From positions 1-16,773 of the forward strand of contig JAIVFU010000127.1 of NCBI GenBank assembly GCA_020829485.1: DNA of 16,773 nucleotides. The letters run 5' to 3'. Shown here one piece after another: positions 1 through 6,712 of the stretch. The position numbers and the translations under genes are program-made. Source of the stretch: Nostoc sp. CHAB 5834. Its GTDB lineage: Bacteria; Cyanobacteriota; Cyanobacteriia; Cyanobacteriales; Nostocaceae. The first letter of the stretch is position 1. Every line of letters begins with the position of its first letter. The notes under the pieces were generated by a model that made no database searches, was not told the DNA's origin, and saw nothing but the letters and a program-made list of their open reading frames with translations.

Positions 1-810
1 CGCCCGCAGGCGCTGGTTCAGTGCGACGAAGTCGGGCTCGAAGGTCATGTCGATGGTGCGCGGGCGGGCGATCGCGACGGGTGAATCGTCGAGAATGCGG
101 CCGGGCCGCGCGCTCATCACGCAGATGCGGTCGGCGAGATAGGCGGCTTCCTTCAGATCATGCGTGACCAGAAGCACGGTCAGCTTCTTGGAGAGCCAGA
201 GGTCCTGCATGATCGCCCAGAGTTCCTCGCGGGTGAACTGGTCGAGCGCGCCGAAAGGCTCGTCCAGCAGCAGGAGGTCGGGGTCGTGGATCAGGGCGCG
301 ACAGAGATTGGCGCGCTGCATCATGCCGCCCGAGAGTTGCCAGGGATATTTGTCGCCGAAGCCGCCAAGGCCGACCTGGTCGAGCAGGGCCTCGACGCGG
401 TCGCGGTATTCCGTCTTGCGCTTGGCGCGATAGCCCTGCCGGAAGGGCGGCACGATCTTCAGCGGCAGCATGACGTTGTCGCGGATGTTGAGCCAGGGCA
501 GCAAAGTCGGGTTCTGATAGGCCATGCCGATGCGGATTGGCGTCGCGCCGATCTCGCGGCCGGCGACGAAGACGTGGCCCGTCGAAGGCGCCAGCAATTC
601 GCCGACCATCTTCAGGATCGTCGACTTGCCACAGCCCGAAGGACCGACCAGCGCGACGAATTCGCCCTCCCCGATCTTGAGCGAGGTCGGCGCCAGCGCC
701 TGGACTGCCTTGGCGCAACGGCCATAGGTGATCGAGGCGTCCTGGAACTCGATGAAGGTCGGCGCGGGCGTCGCGGTGCCCGGGCCGATTTCGGTGACGG
801 CGGCGTTCAA
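1..810 (-). CDS. ABC transporter ATP-binding protein, nitrate/sulfonate/taurine (SsuB/TauB) type, 3' end outside window
   Basis: This is the cytoplasmic ATPase of an ABC importer; 270 codons are visible and the frame runs open off the left edge. All nucleotide-binding motifs are present: Walker A GPSGCGKST at residues 56-64, a Q-loop at Gln99 (YQNP), the signature LSGG at 159-162, Walker B LLLLDEPFGALD around 179-190 and the switch His217 (THD). The LLDEPFGALD form and the overall length fit the NitT/TauT importer class. The chosen start is a TTG at 810, preceded by GGAGG; its TTGA overlaps the TGA stop of the amidohydrolase by four bases, so translation is probably coupled. No ATG is placed better. 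It most likely energises import of the ligand bound by the binding protein at 3242-4294, with a permease beyond the left edge. The substrate is unknown. Confidence 0.93.
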   Translation of the reverse strand, partial: MNAAVTEIGPGTATPAPTFIEFQDASITYGRCAKAVQALAPTSLKIGEGEFVALVGPSGCGKSTILKMVGELLAPSTGHVFVAGREIGATPIRIGMAYQNPTLLPWLNIRDNVMLPLKIVPPFRQGYRAKRKTEYRDRVEALLDQVGLGGFGDKYPWQLSGGMMQRANLCRALIHDPDLLLLDEPFGALDQFTREELWAIMQDLWLSKKLTVLLVTHDLKEAAYLADRICVMSARPGRILDDSPVAIARPRTIDMTFEPDFVALNQRLRA

Positions 811-2273
811 GGCCCGGCTCCCTCCGCGGTGATGGCAGGCGCCTGCAAACAGGCGGCCAGGGTCTGGTCGGCGTTGCGAATGCTGGGTTTCGGCATCGCC
901 TGGATCGACGTGACCTGCCGGCCCCAGCCACTGGTCTCGGGGACGAGCTTGCGGTCGCGCTGAACGAAGCGGCCGCGCACCAGCGTGTGTACGGGGATGC
1001 CGGTGACGCTCACCCCTTCGAACGGCGTGATCTTGCCGCGCGAGTGCAGGGCCGCCGCGCGGATGGTCTCGGTCCTGTTCATGTCGACGACGGCGATGTC
1101 GGCATGGGCTCCGGCCTCGATGCGGCCCTTGTGCGGCCAGAGCCCGAAGGACTTCGCCGGGTTCTCGGCCGAGATCATGACGTAATGCTCCAGCGTCATG
1201 CGGCCCTTCGAGACCTCGTTCAGCATCAGCGGCATCTGCGTCTCGACGCCGGGGAAGCCGCAATCGGCCTCCCAGATCACCGTCTTTGTCTTCTCCTCGA
1301 CGCTGTGCGGGGCGTGATCGGTCGCAATCATGTCGACGACGCCGGACTGCAGCGCCCCCCAGATGGCTTCCGAATCCGAGGCCTCGCGCACCGGCGGGTT
1401 GACGCGGATGATCGAGCCGAGCCGGGCATAATCGCGTGAGTCGAGCAGGAGATAGCAGGGGCAGGTCTCGCCGGTGATCTCGACGCCGCGCGCCTTGGCT
1501 TCGGCAAGCGGGCGCAGTTCGGCGGCCGAGGAGATGTGCAGGATATGGATGCGCGCGCCGGTCCATTCCGCCAGCTCCGCCGCGCGGCTGACGGCTTCCG
1601 CGGCGACGATGGCCGGGCGCGCCGCGATATGGGCGAGCGGGTCATTGCGGCCGGCCGCCATCAGTCGCTGCTGGCGCCAGGCCATGATCGAGGCCGTCTC
1701 GGCATGGAGCGAAATGCGCAGGCCCGAGGGCGCGATGATCTCGAAGCCCTCCAGCATCGCCCCTGTCGAGGGCGAGGGCAGGTTGCCGAAGGTGTTGCCC
1801 ATGAAGCATTTGAAGGCGTTGACGCCGCCATCGATCAGGCCCTGCAGTTCGTCGATGTTGTCCTCGGCGAGCAGGCCGTAGATGCCGTAATCGACATGGG
1901 CCTTGGCGGCCGCCTCCTGCTTCTGGCGCAGTTCGACGACCGAGCGCGTCGGCGGGTTGGTGTTGGGCATCTCGAAGACGGTGGTGGTGCCGCCCATCGC
2001 GGCCGCCGCGCTGCCCGTGCGCCAGTCTTCCTTATGGGTGTAGCCGGGCTCGCGGAAATGGACATGGACGTCGATCGCGCCCGGCAGCAGGAACTGGCCG
2101 GAGACATCGACCGTCTCAAGAGCAGCCGGCATCGCGGCCGGCTCACCGATCAGCGCGATCAGCCCGTCCTTGATGGCGACATCGGCGCGATAGCGCGTCT
2201 TGCCGGTGACAATCGTGCCGCCTGCGAGAACAAGATCGGCGATGAAGGGCGTGTCGCTCACGGCTTCGCTCAC
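807..2273 (-). CDS. Cyclic amidohydrolase, dihydroorotase/allantoinase family
   Basis: A 488-residue metal-dependent hydrolase expected to open a cyclic amide or ureide ring in the cytoplasm. The metal-site pattern of the family is complete: DVHVHFREPG with His70 and His72, Lys155 in NAFKCFMG (the usual carboxylated bridging lysine), His190 (SLHAET), His246 (ILHISS) and Asp319 in ATDHAPH. The FREPG and DHAPH forms resemble class I dihydroorotase and Bacillus-type allantoinase more than D-hydantoinase. It is somewhat longer than the usual 420-460 residues, with an extra C-terminal tail after residue 450. The start is GTG at 2273, overlapping the SDR stop as GTGA; a second GTG lies four codons in. 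A housekeeping pyrimidine role is unlikely because the gene sits between an SDR and an ABC ATPase in a transporter operon. Allantoinase, dihydropyrimidinase or another cyclic amide hydrolase are all possible. Confidence 0.93.
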   Translation of the reverse strand: MSEAVSDTPFIADLVLAGGTIVTGKTRYRADVAIKDGLIALIGEPAAMPAALETVDVSGQFLLPGAIDVHVHFREPGYTHKEDWRTGSAAAAMGGTTTVFEMPNTNPPTRSVVELRQKQEAAAKAHVDYGIYGLLAEDNIDELQGLIDGGVNAFKCFMGNTFGNLPSPSTGAMLEGFEIIAPSGLRISLHAETASIMAWRQQRLMAAGRNDPLAHIAARPAIVAAEAVSRAAELAEWTGARIHILHISSAAELRPLAEAKARGVEITGETCPCYLLLDSRDYARLGSIIRVNPPVREASDSEAIWGALQSGVVDMIATDHAPHSVEEKTKTVIWEADCGFPGVETQMPLMLNEVSKGRMTLEHYVMISAENPAKSFGLWPHKGRIEAGAHADIAVVDMNRTETIRAAALHSRGKITPFEGVSVTGIPVHTLVRGRFVQRDRKLVPETSGWGRQVTSIQAMPKPSIRNADQTLAACLQAPAITAEGAGP

Positions 2274-3064
2274 AGCATGGCCCAGCCGCCATCGACCGGC
2301 AGGTCGACGCCGGTGATCTGGCGGGAGACGTCTGAGGCGAGGAAGAGGCAGGCATTGGCCACGTCCTCATCGGTCGAGACGCGCTTCAGCGCGTAGTCGG
2401 CGGCGTGCTTCTCGAAAGCCGCGTTTTCCGAAATGCCGAGGCGCCTCGCCATTTCAGGGACGACCTTGCCGCGGAAGCGCGGCCCGTCGACCATGCCGGG
2501 CGCGACGCAGTTGATGTTGATGCCGAAGGGGCCGGCCTCGAGCGCGAAGCTCTTGGTGATGCCGCGCAGACCCCATTTCGAGGCCGAATAGGCCATCCGC
2601 CCGGCCCGGCCGCGCATGCCGAAGGTGCCGCCGACATTGACGATCTTGCCGCCCTGCTGCGCGATCATCGTCGGCAGGCAGGCGCGCATCGTGTTGAAGC
2701 AGCCGCGCATGTTGAGATCGACGATCTCGTCGAACTCCTCTTCCGTGGTTTCCCAGCCGGTCTTGCCGATCGGCCCCGAGCCGCCGGCGACGTTGACGAG
2801 GATGTCGATGCGCCCGCCGAATTCGGCCAGCGTCCGGGCCATGGCAGCCTCGCAGTCGCTGCCCTTCGTGATGTCGCAGGCGATCACGATGGCCTGCGCG
2901 CCCTTCGCACGGATTTCCGCCGCAATGGGCTCGATCGCGGCGGTATCGCGGCCGATCAAGGCGAGCTTGCAGCCCTCAGCCGCAAACGCGCGGGTGACGG
3001 CGGCGCCCATGCCCTTGGCCGGGCCGGTGATGACCGCGACGCGGCCGGTGAGGTTCAGATCCAT
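2270..3064 (-). CDS. SDR family NAD(P)-dependent oxidoreductase
   Basis: A 264-residue classical short-chain dehydrogenase/reductase, the standard size for the family. The cofactor motif is TGPAKGMG at residues 13-20, followed by Asp64, NVAG at 91-94, Asn118, and the catalytic Tyr159 and Lys163 (YSASK). The position normally held by the catalytic serine, 13 residues before the tyrosine, is Gly146, with Thr147 next to it. The C-terminal TGVDLPVDGGWAML is the usual SDR ending. The start is ATG at 3064. The stop overlaps the GTG start of the amidohydrolase, so the two proteins are probably made together and may act on the same compound, for example by oxidising a ring or side-chain hydroxyl before or after ring opening. 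That link is inferred from the operon only. Confidence 0.93.
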   Translation of the reverse strand: MDLNLTGRVAVITGPAKGMGAAVTRAFAAEGCKLALIGRDTAAIEPIAAEIRAKGAQAIVIACDITKGSDCEAAMARTLAEFGGRIDILVNVAGGSGPIGKTGWETTEEEFDEIVDLNMRGCFNTMRACLPTMIAQQGGKIVNVGGTFGMRGRAGRMAYSASKWGLRGITKSFALEAGPFGININCVAPGMVDGPRFRGKVVPEMARRLGISENAAFEKHAADYALKRVSTDEDVANACLFLASDVSRQITGVDLPVDGGWAML

Positions 3065-3114
3065 GCGTATGTTCTCGGCGTCGGAATGGGCGCGGTCGGC
3101 TTCAATGTCTCGGT

Positions 3115-3233
3115 GTCATTCCGGGGCGCCCGCTAGGGGCGAACCCGGAATCCACGGGTCGGAGCGCGACGTTTTCGCCTCGGCTCACCCGGTCGTGGGT
3201 TCCGGGGCCTCGCTGCGCGAGCCCCGGAATGAC
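3115..3233. repeat. REP-like palindromic element between binding-protein and SDR genes
   Basis: The element is bounded by perfect 13-bp inverted repeats, GTCATTCCGGGGC at 3115-3127 and GCCCCGGAATGAC at 3221-3233. Inside are an imperfect hairpin at 3121-3148 (CCGGG...CCCGG with inner CGCCC/GGGCG) and a stronger one at 3201-3228 (TCCGGGG-C-CTCGC, loop TGC, GCGAG-CCCCGGA; one bulged C). From memory, CATTCCGGGG...CCCGGAAT repeats are common between genes in Bradyrhizobium and related genomes. It occupies most of the 177-bp gap between the binding-protein stop and the SDR start, so it would lie within the operon mRNA. Confidence 0.75.
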
Positions 3234-3241
3234 GGTGAGTT

Positions 3242-4294
3242 TCACCCCAGCTTGGTGATGCGGTCGGCCAGGGGCGGCAGGAAGGCGCGGCTGAAGACCT
3301 CGTCGGGTGCGGGCACGCGCGGCAGGCTGTCGGCCTCGACGACGATGGCGATCGATTTCTTGAAGCGGGCGTCGTCGATATCGCCGATGCCGATGGTCGC
3401 CACCTCGGGATGGCTCATTTCCGAGGCCAGCGTCGCGACCAGGCGCTCCTTCTCGACGACCTTGTTGATCAGCGGCTCACGCTTGGCGACAGCTTCGATC
3501 GCCGCGTCGTTGTCCTTCAACGTGTCCTTGAGGCCGCGGTTGATCGCGCGCAGCAGACCTTTCAGCGCGTTGGGATTTTCGGTCGCGAGCTTGCGCGAGG
3601 CGATCATGGCGTTGGAATAGAGGTCCATGCCGTAATCGCCGAAATTGATGAAGCGGAAGTCCTTGTTGGGATCGATGCCGACGAGCTTGGCCGAGAAGGC
3701 GATGGTGTTGACGAAGCCGAAGACGCCGTCGACCTGGCCGCGCTGCAGCATCTGCTCGCGCAGACTGGGCTGCATGTTGGTGATGTTCACCTTGGTGGCG
3801 TCGATGCCGGCGAGCTTGGCGAAGGCCGGAAACAGCTTCAACGCGCCGTCATTGGCCGGGCCGCCGAGCGTGCGGCCTTCGAGATCCTTGGGCGTCTTGA
3901 TCGGGCCGTCGGCCTTGACCGCGATGGTGAAGGGCGGGCGGTTGTAGAGAGCCGCGATGGCCAGCGGCGTGGCCGCGCCGGGCTGCGCCCGGGCCGCAAG
4001 CTGGATCAGCGCGTTGATGTCGCCAAAGCCGATGTCGTAGGAGCCCGAGGCGACCGCACCGACCGCCGCGCCCGAGCCATTGCCCTGGTCCATGACGATC
4101 TCGAGGCCCTCCTCACGGAAATAGCCCCGGTCGTCGGCCAGGAAGAACCAGCCCTGCGGGCCCTGGTAGCGCCAGTTCAGGATCATCTTGAGGCGGGTGG
4201 GCGTCTGCGCCAGGGCCGGCCGCGGGAAGGCCGAGGCGAGCGCCGCAGCGCCGGCCGCCAGGGTGAAACCGCGTCTGCTGATCGCATGCATCAT
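3242..4294 (-). CDS. ABC transporter substrate-binding protein, NMT1/THI5-like, Tat-exported
   Basis: A periplasmic ligand-binding protein of the NMT1/THI5/SsuA class, about 350 residues. The N-terminus has a twin-arginine signal (SRRGFTLAAG, then a hydrophobic run ending in PALAQ). The mature protein opens with LKMILNWRYQGPQGWFFLA and GYFREEGLEI, the family's typical first lobe, and continues with the SGSYDIGFGDINALIQ ligand-loop region. I chose ATG 4294 because GGGAGAG lies five bases upstream; a second ATG follows directly, and an upstream ATG at 4330 has no comparable ribosome site and would add 12 residues before the signal. It is the first gene of the operon with the SDR, amidohydrolase and ATPase. 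Family members bind pyrimidine precursors, sulfonates, riboflavin or aromatic acids; context favours a cyclic amide, without proof. Confidence 0.92.
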   Translation of the reverse strand: MMHAISRRGFTLAAGAAALASAFPRPALAQTPTRLKMILNWRYQGPQGWFFLADDRGYFREEGLEIVMDQGNGSGAAVGAVASGSYDIGFGDINALIQLAARAQPGAATPLAIAALYNRPPFTIAVKADGPIKTPKDLEGRTLGGPANDGALKLFPAFAKLAGIDATKVNITNMQPSLREQMLQRGQVDGVFGFVNTIAFSAKLVGIDPNKDFRFINFGDYGMDLYSNAMIASRKLATENPNALKGLLRAINRGLKDTLKDNDAAIEAVAKREPLINKVVEKERLVATLASEMSHPEVATIGIGDIDDARFKKSIAIVVEADSLPRVPAPDEVFSRAFLPPLADRITKLG

Positions 4295-4435
4295 CTGCGC
4301 TCTCCCATCGCGGCCCCGTGCCGCTGCCATGGGAAAATCCTAAAGGCGCTTGACCGGTGCCGTCTTGTGCTGACTTCGTGCAGGAACGGTTCGAAAAACG
4401 CAGCGGTCGGGAGCTCGCGCCATGAGAGACGCGCC
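4295..4435. promoter_or_regulatory. Divergent control region between binding-protein operon and LysR gene
   Basis: This 141-bp gap separates two divergent starts and should hold both promoters and the LysR binding site. I see small dyads, TTCG at 4375-4378 with CGAA at 4392-4395 and GAACGGTTC at 4384-4392, which could be part of an operator. No clear -35/-10 pair stands out on either strand. Assignment as the operator is inferred from the usual LysR arrangement. Confidence 0.4.
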
Positions 4436-4439
4436 ATGA
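4422..4439 (+). other. Possible five-codon leader minicistron coupled to the LysR start
   Basis: ATG at 4422 reads ATG AGA GAC GCG CCA TGA and stops exactly over the LysR ATG at 4436 (ATGA overlap). It has the better ribosome site of the two starts: GGGAG at 4409-4413, eight bases upstream. The arrangement arises from an 11-bp direct repeat, CGCGCCATGAG, at 4416-4426 and 4430-4440. It may couple or limit LysR translation, or it may be chance. Confidence 0.35.
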
Positions 4440-5359
4440 GGCATCTGCGCTTGCTCACCTATATCGACGAGGTCGCGCGCACCGGCTCGATCCGCAAGGC
4501 GGCCGAACGCCTCAACATCACGGCCTCGGCGCTCAACCGTCGCGTGCAGGACGTCGAGGAGGAACTCGGCATCCGGATCTTCGAGCGGCTGCCGCGCGGG
4601 GTCAGGCTGAACGCCGCCGGCGAATTGCTGATCCGGCACATCCGCAGCCAACTTGCCGATATGGGCCGGGTGCGCTCGCAGATCGAGGATCTCTCCGGCT
4701 TCCGGCGCGGCACGGTCGCAATCGCCTGCAGCCATGCGCTGGCGCATGACTTTCTGCCGGTCGAGATCGCCTCCTATCGCCGCACCTTTCCGCTCGTCGA
4801 ATTCGACGTGCGCGTCGCCAGCCATGGCGAGGCGCTGCGGGCGCTGGCGGGTTACGAGGTCGATCTGGCCCTGATCTTCCGGCTCGACACCAGCATCGGC
4901 TTCCAGATCATCGCCTCCGCCGAACAGCGCCTCGTCGCCATCATGCGCCAGGAACATCCGCTCGCGCGGGAGGGCAGCATCCGCCTGCGGGAATGCAGCG
5001 ACTATCCGCTGGCACTGCCCGACCGCAGCTATGGCGGGCGCCAGCTGCTTGACCAGGCCGTCGCCCGGAGCTCGTTCAAGCTCGTTCCGGTGATCGAATC
5101 GAACTCCTTCGAGTTCCTGCGCAACTATGTCCGGCTGGAGGACGCGATCACCTTCCAGATCGAGATCGGTGCTCCCGCGAGCCTGAAGCATCGCGACGGG
5201 CTGATTTCGCGCGCCATCGACGAGCGCGACATTCAGCCGGCCCGCTTCGCCATGGGACAGCTCCACGGCCGGCCGCTGCCCGTGGCTGCGGCGAAATTCG
5301 CCGAGCAGCTTGCCGCGCGGCTGGAGACAGGCCGGTCTAGAGCCATTTCGGAACGGTGA
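4436..5359 (+). CDS. LysR-family transcriptional regulator
   Basis: A 307-residue LysR-type regulator. The N-terminal winged helix-turn-helix covers about residues 4-62: FID-type helix YIDEVARTGSIRKAAERLN, recognition helix ITASALNRRVQDVEEEL and wing GIRIFERLPRGVRLNAAGE. Residues about 90-295 form the two-lobed effector-binding domain (GTVAIACSHAL onward). The start is ATG 4436, where homology to the LysR N-terminus begins; the open frame continues far upstream, but only as an antisense shadow of the binding-protein gene. It is divergent from the transporter/amidohydrolase operon, so it most likely activates that operon in response to the substrate or a breakdown product, and probably represses itself. 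The 3' end overlaps the convergent LOG gene by 23 bases. Confidence 0.93.
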   Translation: MRHLRLLTYIDEVARTGSIRKAAERLNITASALNRRVQDVEEELGIRIFERLPRGVRLNAAGELLIRHIRSQLADMGRVRSQIEDLSGFRRGTVAIACSHALAHDFLPVEIASYRRTFPLVEFDVRVASHGEALRALAGYEVDLALIFRLDTSIGFQIIASAEQRLVAIMRQEHPLAREGSIRLRECSDYPLALPDRSYGGRQLLDQAVARSSFKLVPVIESNSFEFLRNYVRLEDAITFQIEIGAPASLKHRDGLISRAIDERDIQPARFAMGQLHGRPLPVAAAKFAEQLAARLETGRSRAISER

Positions 5360-5912
5360 CGCGCGCGAACCGCGCCAGACCGTCCAGCAGGGCGGCCGGC
5401 TCCGGCGAGACCACGATGCCCTCGCGATGGGCCGGCGGCAGAAAGCCTTGCGCGATCATGTGATCGATGAAGCCCATGAAGGGCTGATAGAAGCCCGCGA
5501 CGTCGTAGAGCCCGGCCGGTTTGTCGAGCTCGCCGAGCTGGTTCATGGTCCAGGCCTCCATGAACTCTTCGAGCGTACCGATGCCGCCGGGCATCGCGAT
5601 GAAGGCATCGGCGAGCGCCGCCATACGCTCCTTGCGCTGGCGCAGCGTGGGCACGATCTCGGACACAGTCAGGCTGGAATGCAGATGGCCCAGCCCTGCG
5701 AGGCGCTGGGTGATGATGCCATGCGCCCGGCCGCCGGCGGCCAGGACCGCATCCGCCACGACGCCCATCAGGCCCTTATGCGTGCCGCCATAGACCAGCG
5801 TGATGCCGCGTCGGCCGATCTCGCTGCCCAGCGCTTGCGCGGCGAGCGTATAGGTGTCGCCGAGGCCGGTGTTGGAGCCGCAGAACAGGGCGATGGATGA
5901 GAGATTGCGCAT
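5337..5912 (-). CDS. LOG-family (TIGR00730) nucleotide 5'-monophosphate phosphoribohydrolase
   Basis: A 191-residue Rossmann-fold protein of the LOG/YgdH lysine-decarboxylase-like family, whose characterised members release the base from cytokinin riboside or other nucleoside 5'-monophosphates. It starts IALFCGSNTG, then has LVYGGTHKGLMG, and carries the family signature RKERMAALADAFIAMPGG followed by GTLEEF, which holds the PGGxGTxxE phosphate-binding and catalytic motif and the conserved Arg-Lys. I start it at ATG 5912, where the fold begins. Extended frames up to a TTG at 6014 would only add translated 18-bp repeats. No good Shine-Dalgarno sequence precedes 5912 (AGAGG is 14 bases away). 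It is on the same strand as, and 125 bp after, the bis-heme membrane gene and is convergent with LysR. Usually annotated 'lysine decarboxylase-like', which is misleading for this motif. Confidence 0.92.
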   Translation of the reverse strand: MRNLSSIALFCGSNTGLGDTYTLAAQALGSEIGRRGITLVYGGTHKGLMGVVADAVLAAGGRAHGIITQRLAGLGHLHSSLTVSEIVPTLRQRKERMAALADAFIAMPGGIGTLEEFMEAWTMNQLGELDKPAGLYDVAGFYQPFMGFIDHMIAQGFLPPAHREGIVVSPEPAALLDGLARFARVTVPKWL

Positions 5913-5940
5913 GATGGCGCCAGAAACCTCTGCTGTTCCC

Positions 5941-6012
5941 AAATTGCAAGTTTGCCCCAAATCGCGAGTCCGGCCCGAATTGCAAGTTCGGGCCGAATTA
6001 CGAGTCGGGGCC
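5941..6012. repeat. Four tandem 18-bp repeats with a 36-bp higher-order period
   Basis: Units are at 5941-5958, 5959-5976, 5977-5994 and 5995-6012, each of the form [A/G]AAT-N6-AGT-N5-CC with variation. Units 1 and 3 share ATTGCAAGTT, while 2 and 4 share CGAGTC, which suggests duplication of an already doubled unit. The array fills most of the gap between the bis-heme gene and the LOG gene. A perfect 9-bp inverted repeat lies within it at 5971-5995. Confidence 0.85.
5971..5995. promoter_or_regulatory. Perfect 9-bp inverted repeat (possible operator or hairpin)
   Basis: CGGCCCGAA at 5971-5979 pairs with TTCGGGCCG at 5987-5995 around the seven-base loop TTGCAAG. It lies in the leader of the LOG gene, within the 18-bp repeat array. 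No T-run follows on the minus strand, so an ordinary intrinsic terminator is not supported. Confidence 0.5.
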
Positions 6013-6037
6013 AAGGTCGGGCGATACCGAGGGTTCG

Positions 6038-6712
6038 TTACATCGCCGAGGTCGCGGGTGTCGTGCCACGCTCGGCTTTGGCGTTTCTCAATGTCCTTTG
6101 GCGCATCGGCACAAACAGGTTGATTTCGAGCACAGCCGCCGTTGTTGCCGCCAGGGTTGCGAGGCAGATCGCCAGCTTGGAATAGTCTTCCATCGCCCCC
6201 TCGATCTGGATCGCGTGAACGACGCTGGACCCGGCCAGCGCGACCGCCAGAACGCTATGGACGATCCGCCAAGGCTTGTAGCCGAGCCGCAGCATGCGCC
6301 GCGTCGATGTCAGCGCCACGGTCAGGATCAGGCACCACATGCCGATCACGCCGTAGACGGAGAACGATGTCGGCGCCGCCAGGAACAGGATGTCCGTGAC
6401 ATCGTCAGGGCTGTAAGCGTAGAGCGCACCGATATGCAGAACGACCAGCGCGACGATCGCGACGGCGCCCCAGCGGTGCCACGCGATCCTGTCCCTGACG
6501 GCCGTCAGCGGCGGCGCTGCTGCCATCAGGAGCGGTTGCACGAACAGCAGGCTGAGCGCGACCACGCCCGCCATGCCGCCCGCGATCCAAAGCCACTCCC
6601 GCCCACGCAAGAGCGGGCTGGCAGCGGCGGCCGCGATCGGAACGACCGCGACAAGCGCGATGAGAAGCCAGATCGTGACGCGCAGCCGCCGATCAACTCC
6701 GGCGCGCTTCAT
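6038..6712 (-). CDS. Ferric reductase-like transmembrane (bis-heme b) protein
   Basis: A 224-residue polytopic membrane protein with about six hydrophobic segments and an Arg-rich N-terminus (MKRAGVDRRLRV). Two histidine pairs, His79/His93 (HRWGAVAIVALVVLH) and His152/His166 (HSVLAVALAGSSVVH), have identical 13-residue spacing on separate helices, the pattern that holds two b hemes across the membrane in the ferric reductase/NOX/MsrQ superfamily. There is no FAD or NAD(P) domain, so electrons must come from quinol or a separate protein. The start is ATG 6712; a TTG at 6736 is possible, and either overlaps the end of the dioxygenase-like gene (20 bases with ATG), implying coupling. The likely role is electron transfer to or from the exported neighbour. 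Expression with that neighbour is inferred; the donor and acceptor are unknown. Confidence 0.85.
   Translation of the reverse strand: MKRAGVDRRLRVTIWLLIALVAVVPIAAAAASPLLRGREWLWIAGGMAGVVALSLLFVQPLLMAAAPPLTAVRDRIAWHRWGAVAIVALVVLHIGALYAYSPDDVTDILFLAAPTSFSVYGVIGMWCLILTVALTSTRRMLRLGYKPWRIVHSVLAVALAGSSVVHAIQIEGAMEDYSKLAICLATLAATTAAVLEINLFVPMRQRTLRNAKAERGTTPATSAM

Noticed and set aside
158..931. Minus-strand open frame of 257 codons across the ATPase gene
   Set aside because: It is Arg/Pro-rich shadow coding in another frame; the true ATPase frame (TTG 810 to the left edge) has every ABC motif.
3410..4435. Long upstream extension of the LysR reading frame on the plus strand
   Set aside because: It is antisense to the Tat-signal binding protein and low in complexity (Arg/Asp/Gly/Val rich). 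LysR homology begins exactly at ATG 4436.
4340..5266. 308-codon minus-strand frame opposite the LysR gene
   Set aside because: Mirror frame of a GC-rich gene with no recognisable domain; the plus-strand LysR is unambiguous.
5941..6012. Repeats as a CRISPR array
   Set aside because: Units are directly abutting 18-mers without spacers, and no cas genes are present.
5913..6014. N-terminal extension of the LOG protein to TTG 6014
   Set aside because: The added residues are translated 18-bp repeats; the Rossmann fold starts right after ATG 5912. The alternative is kept only as an open point in the repeat finding.
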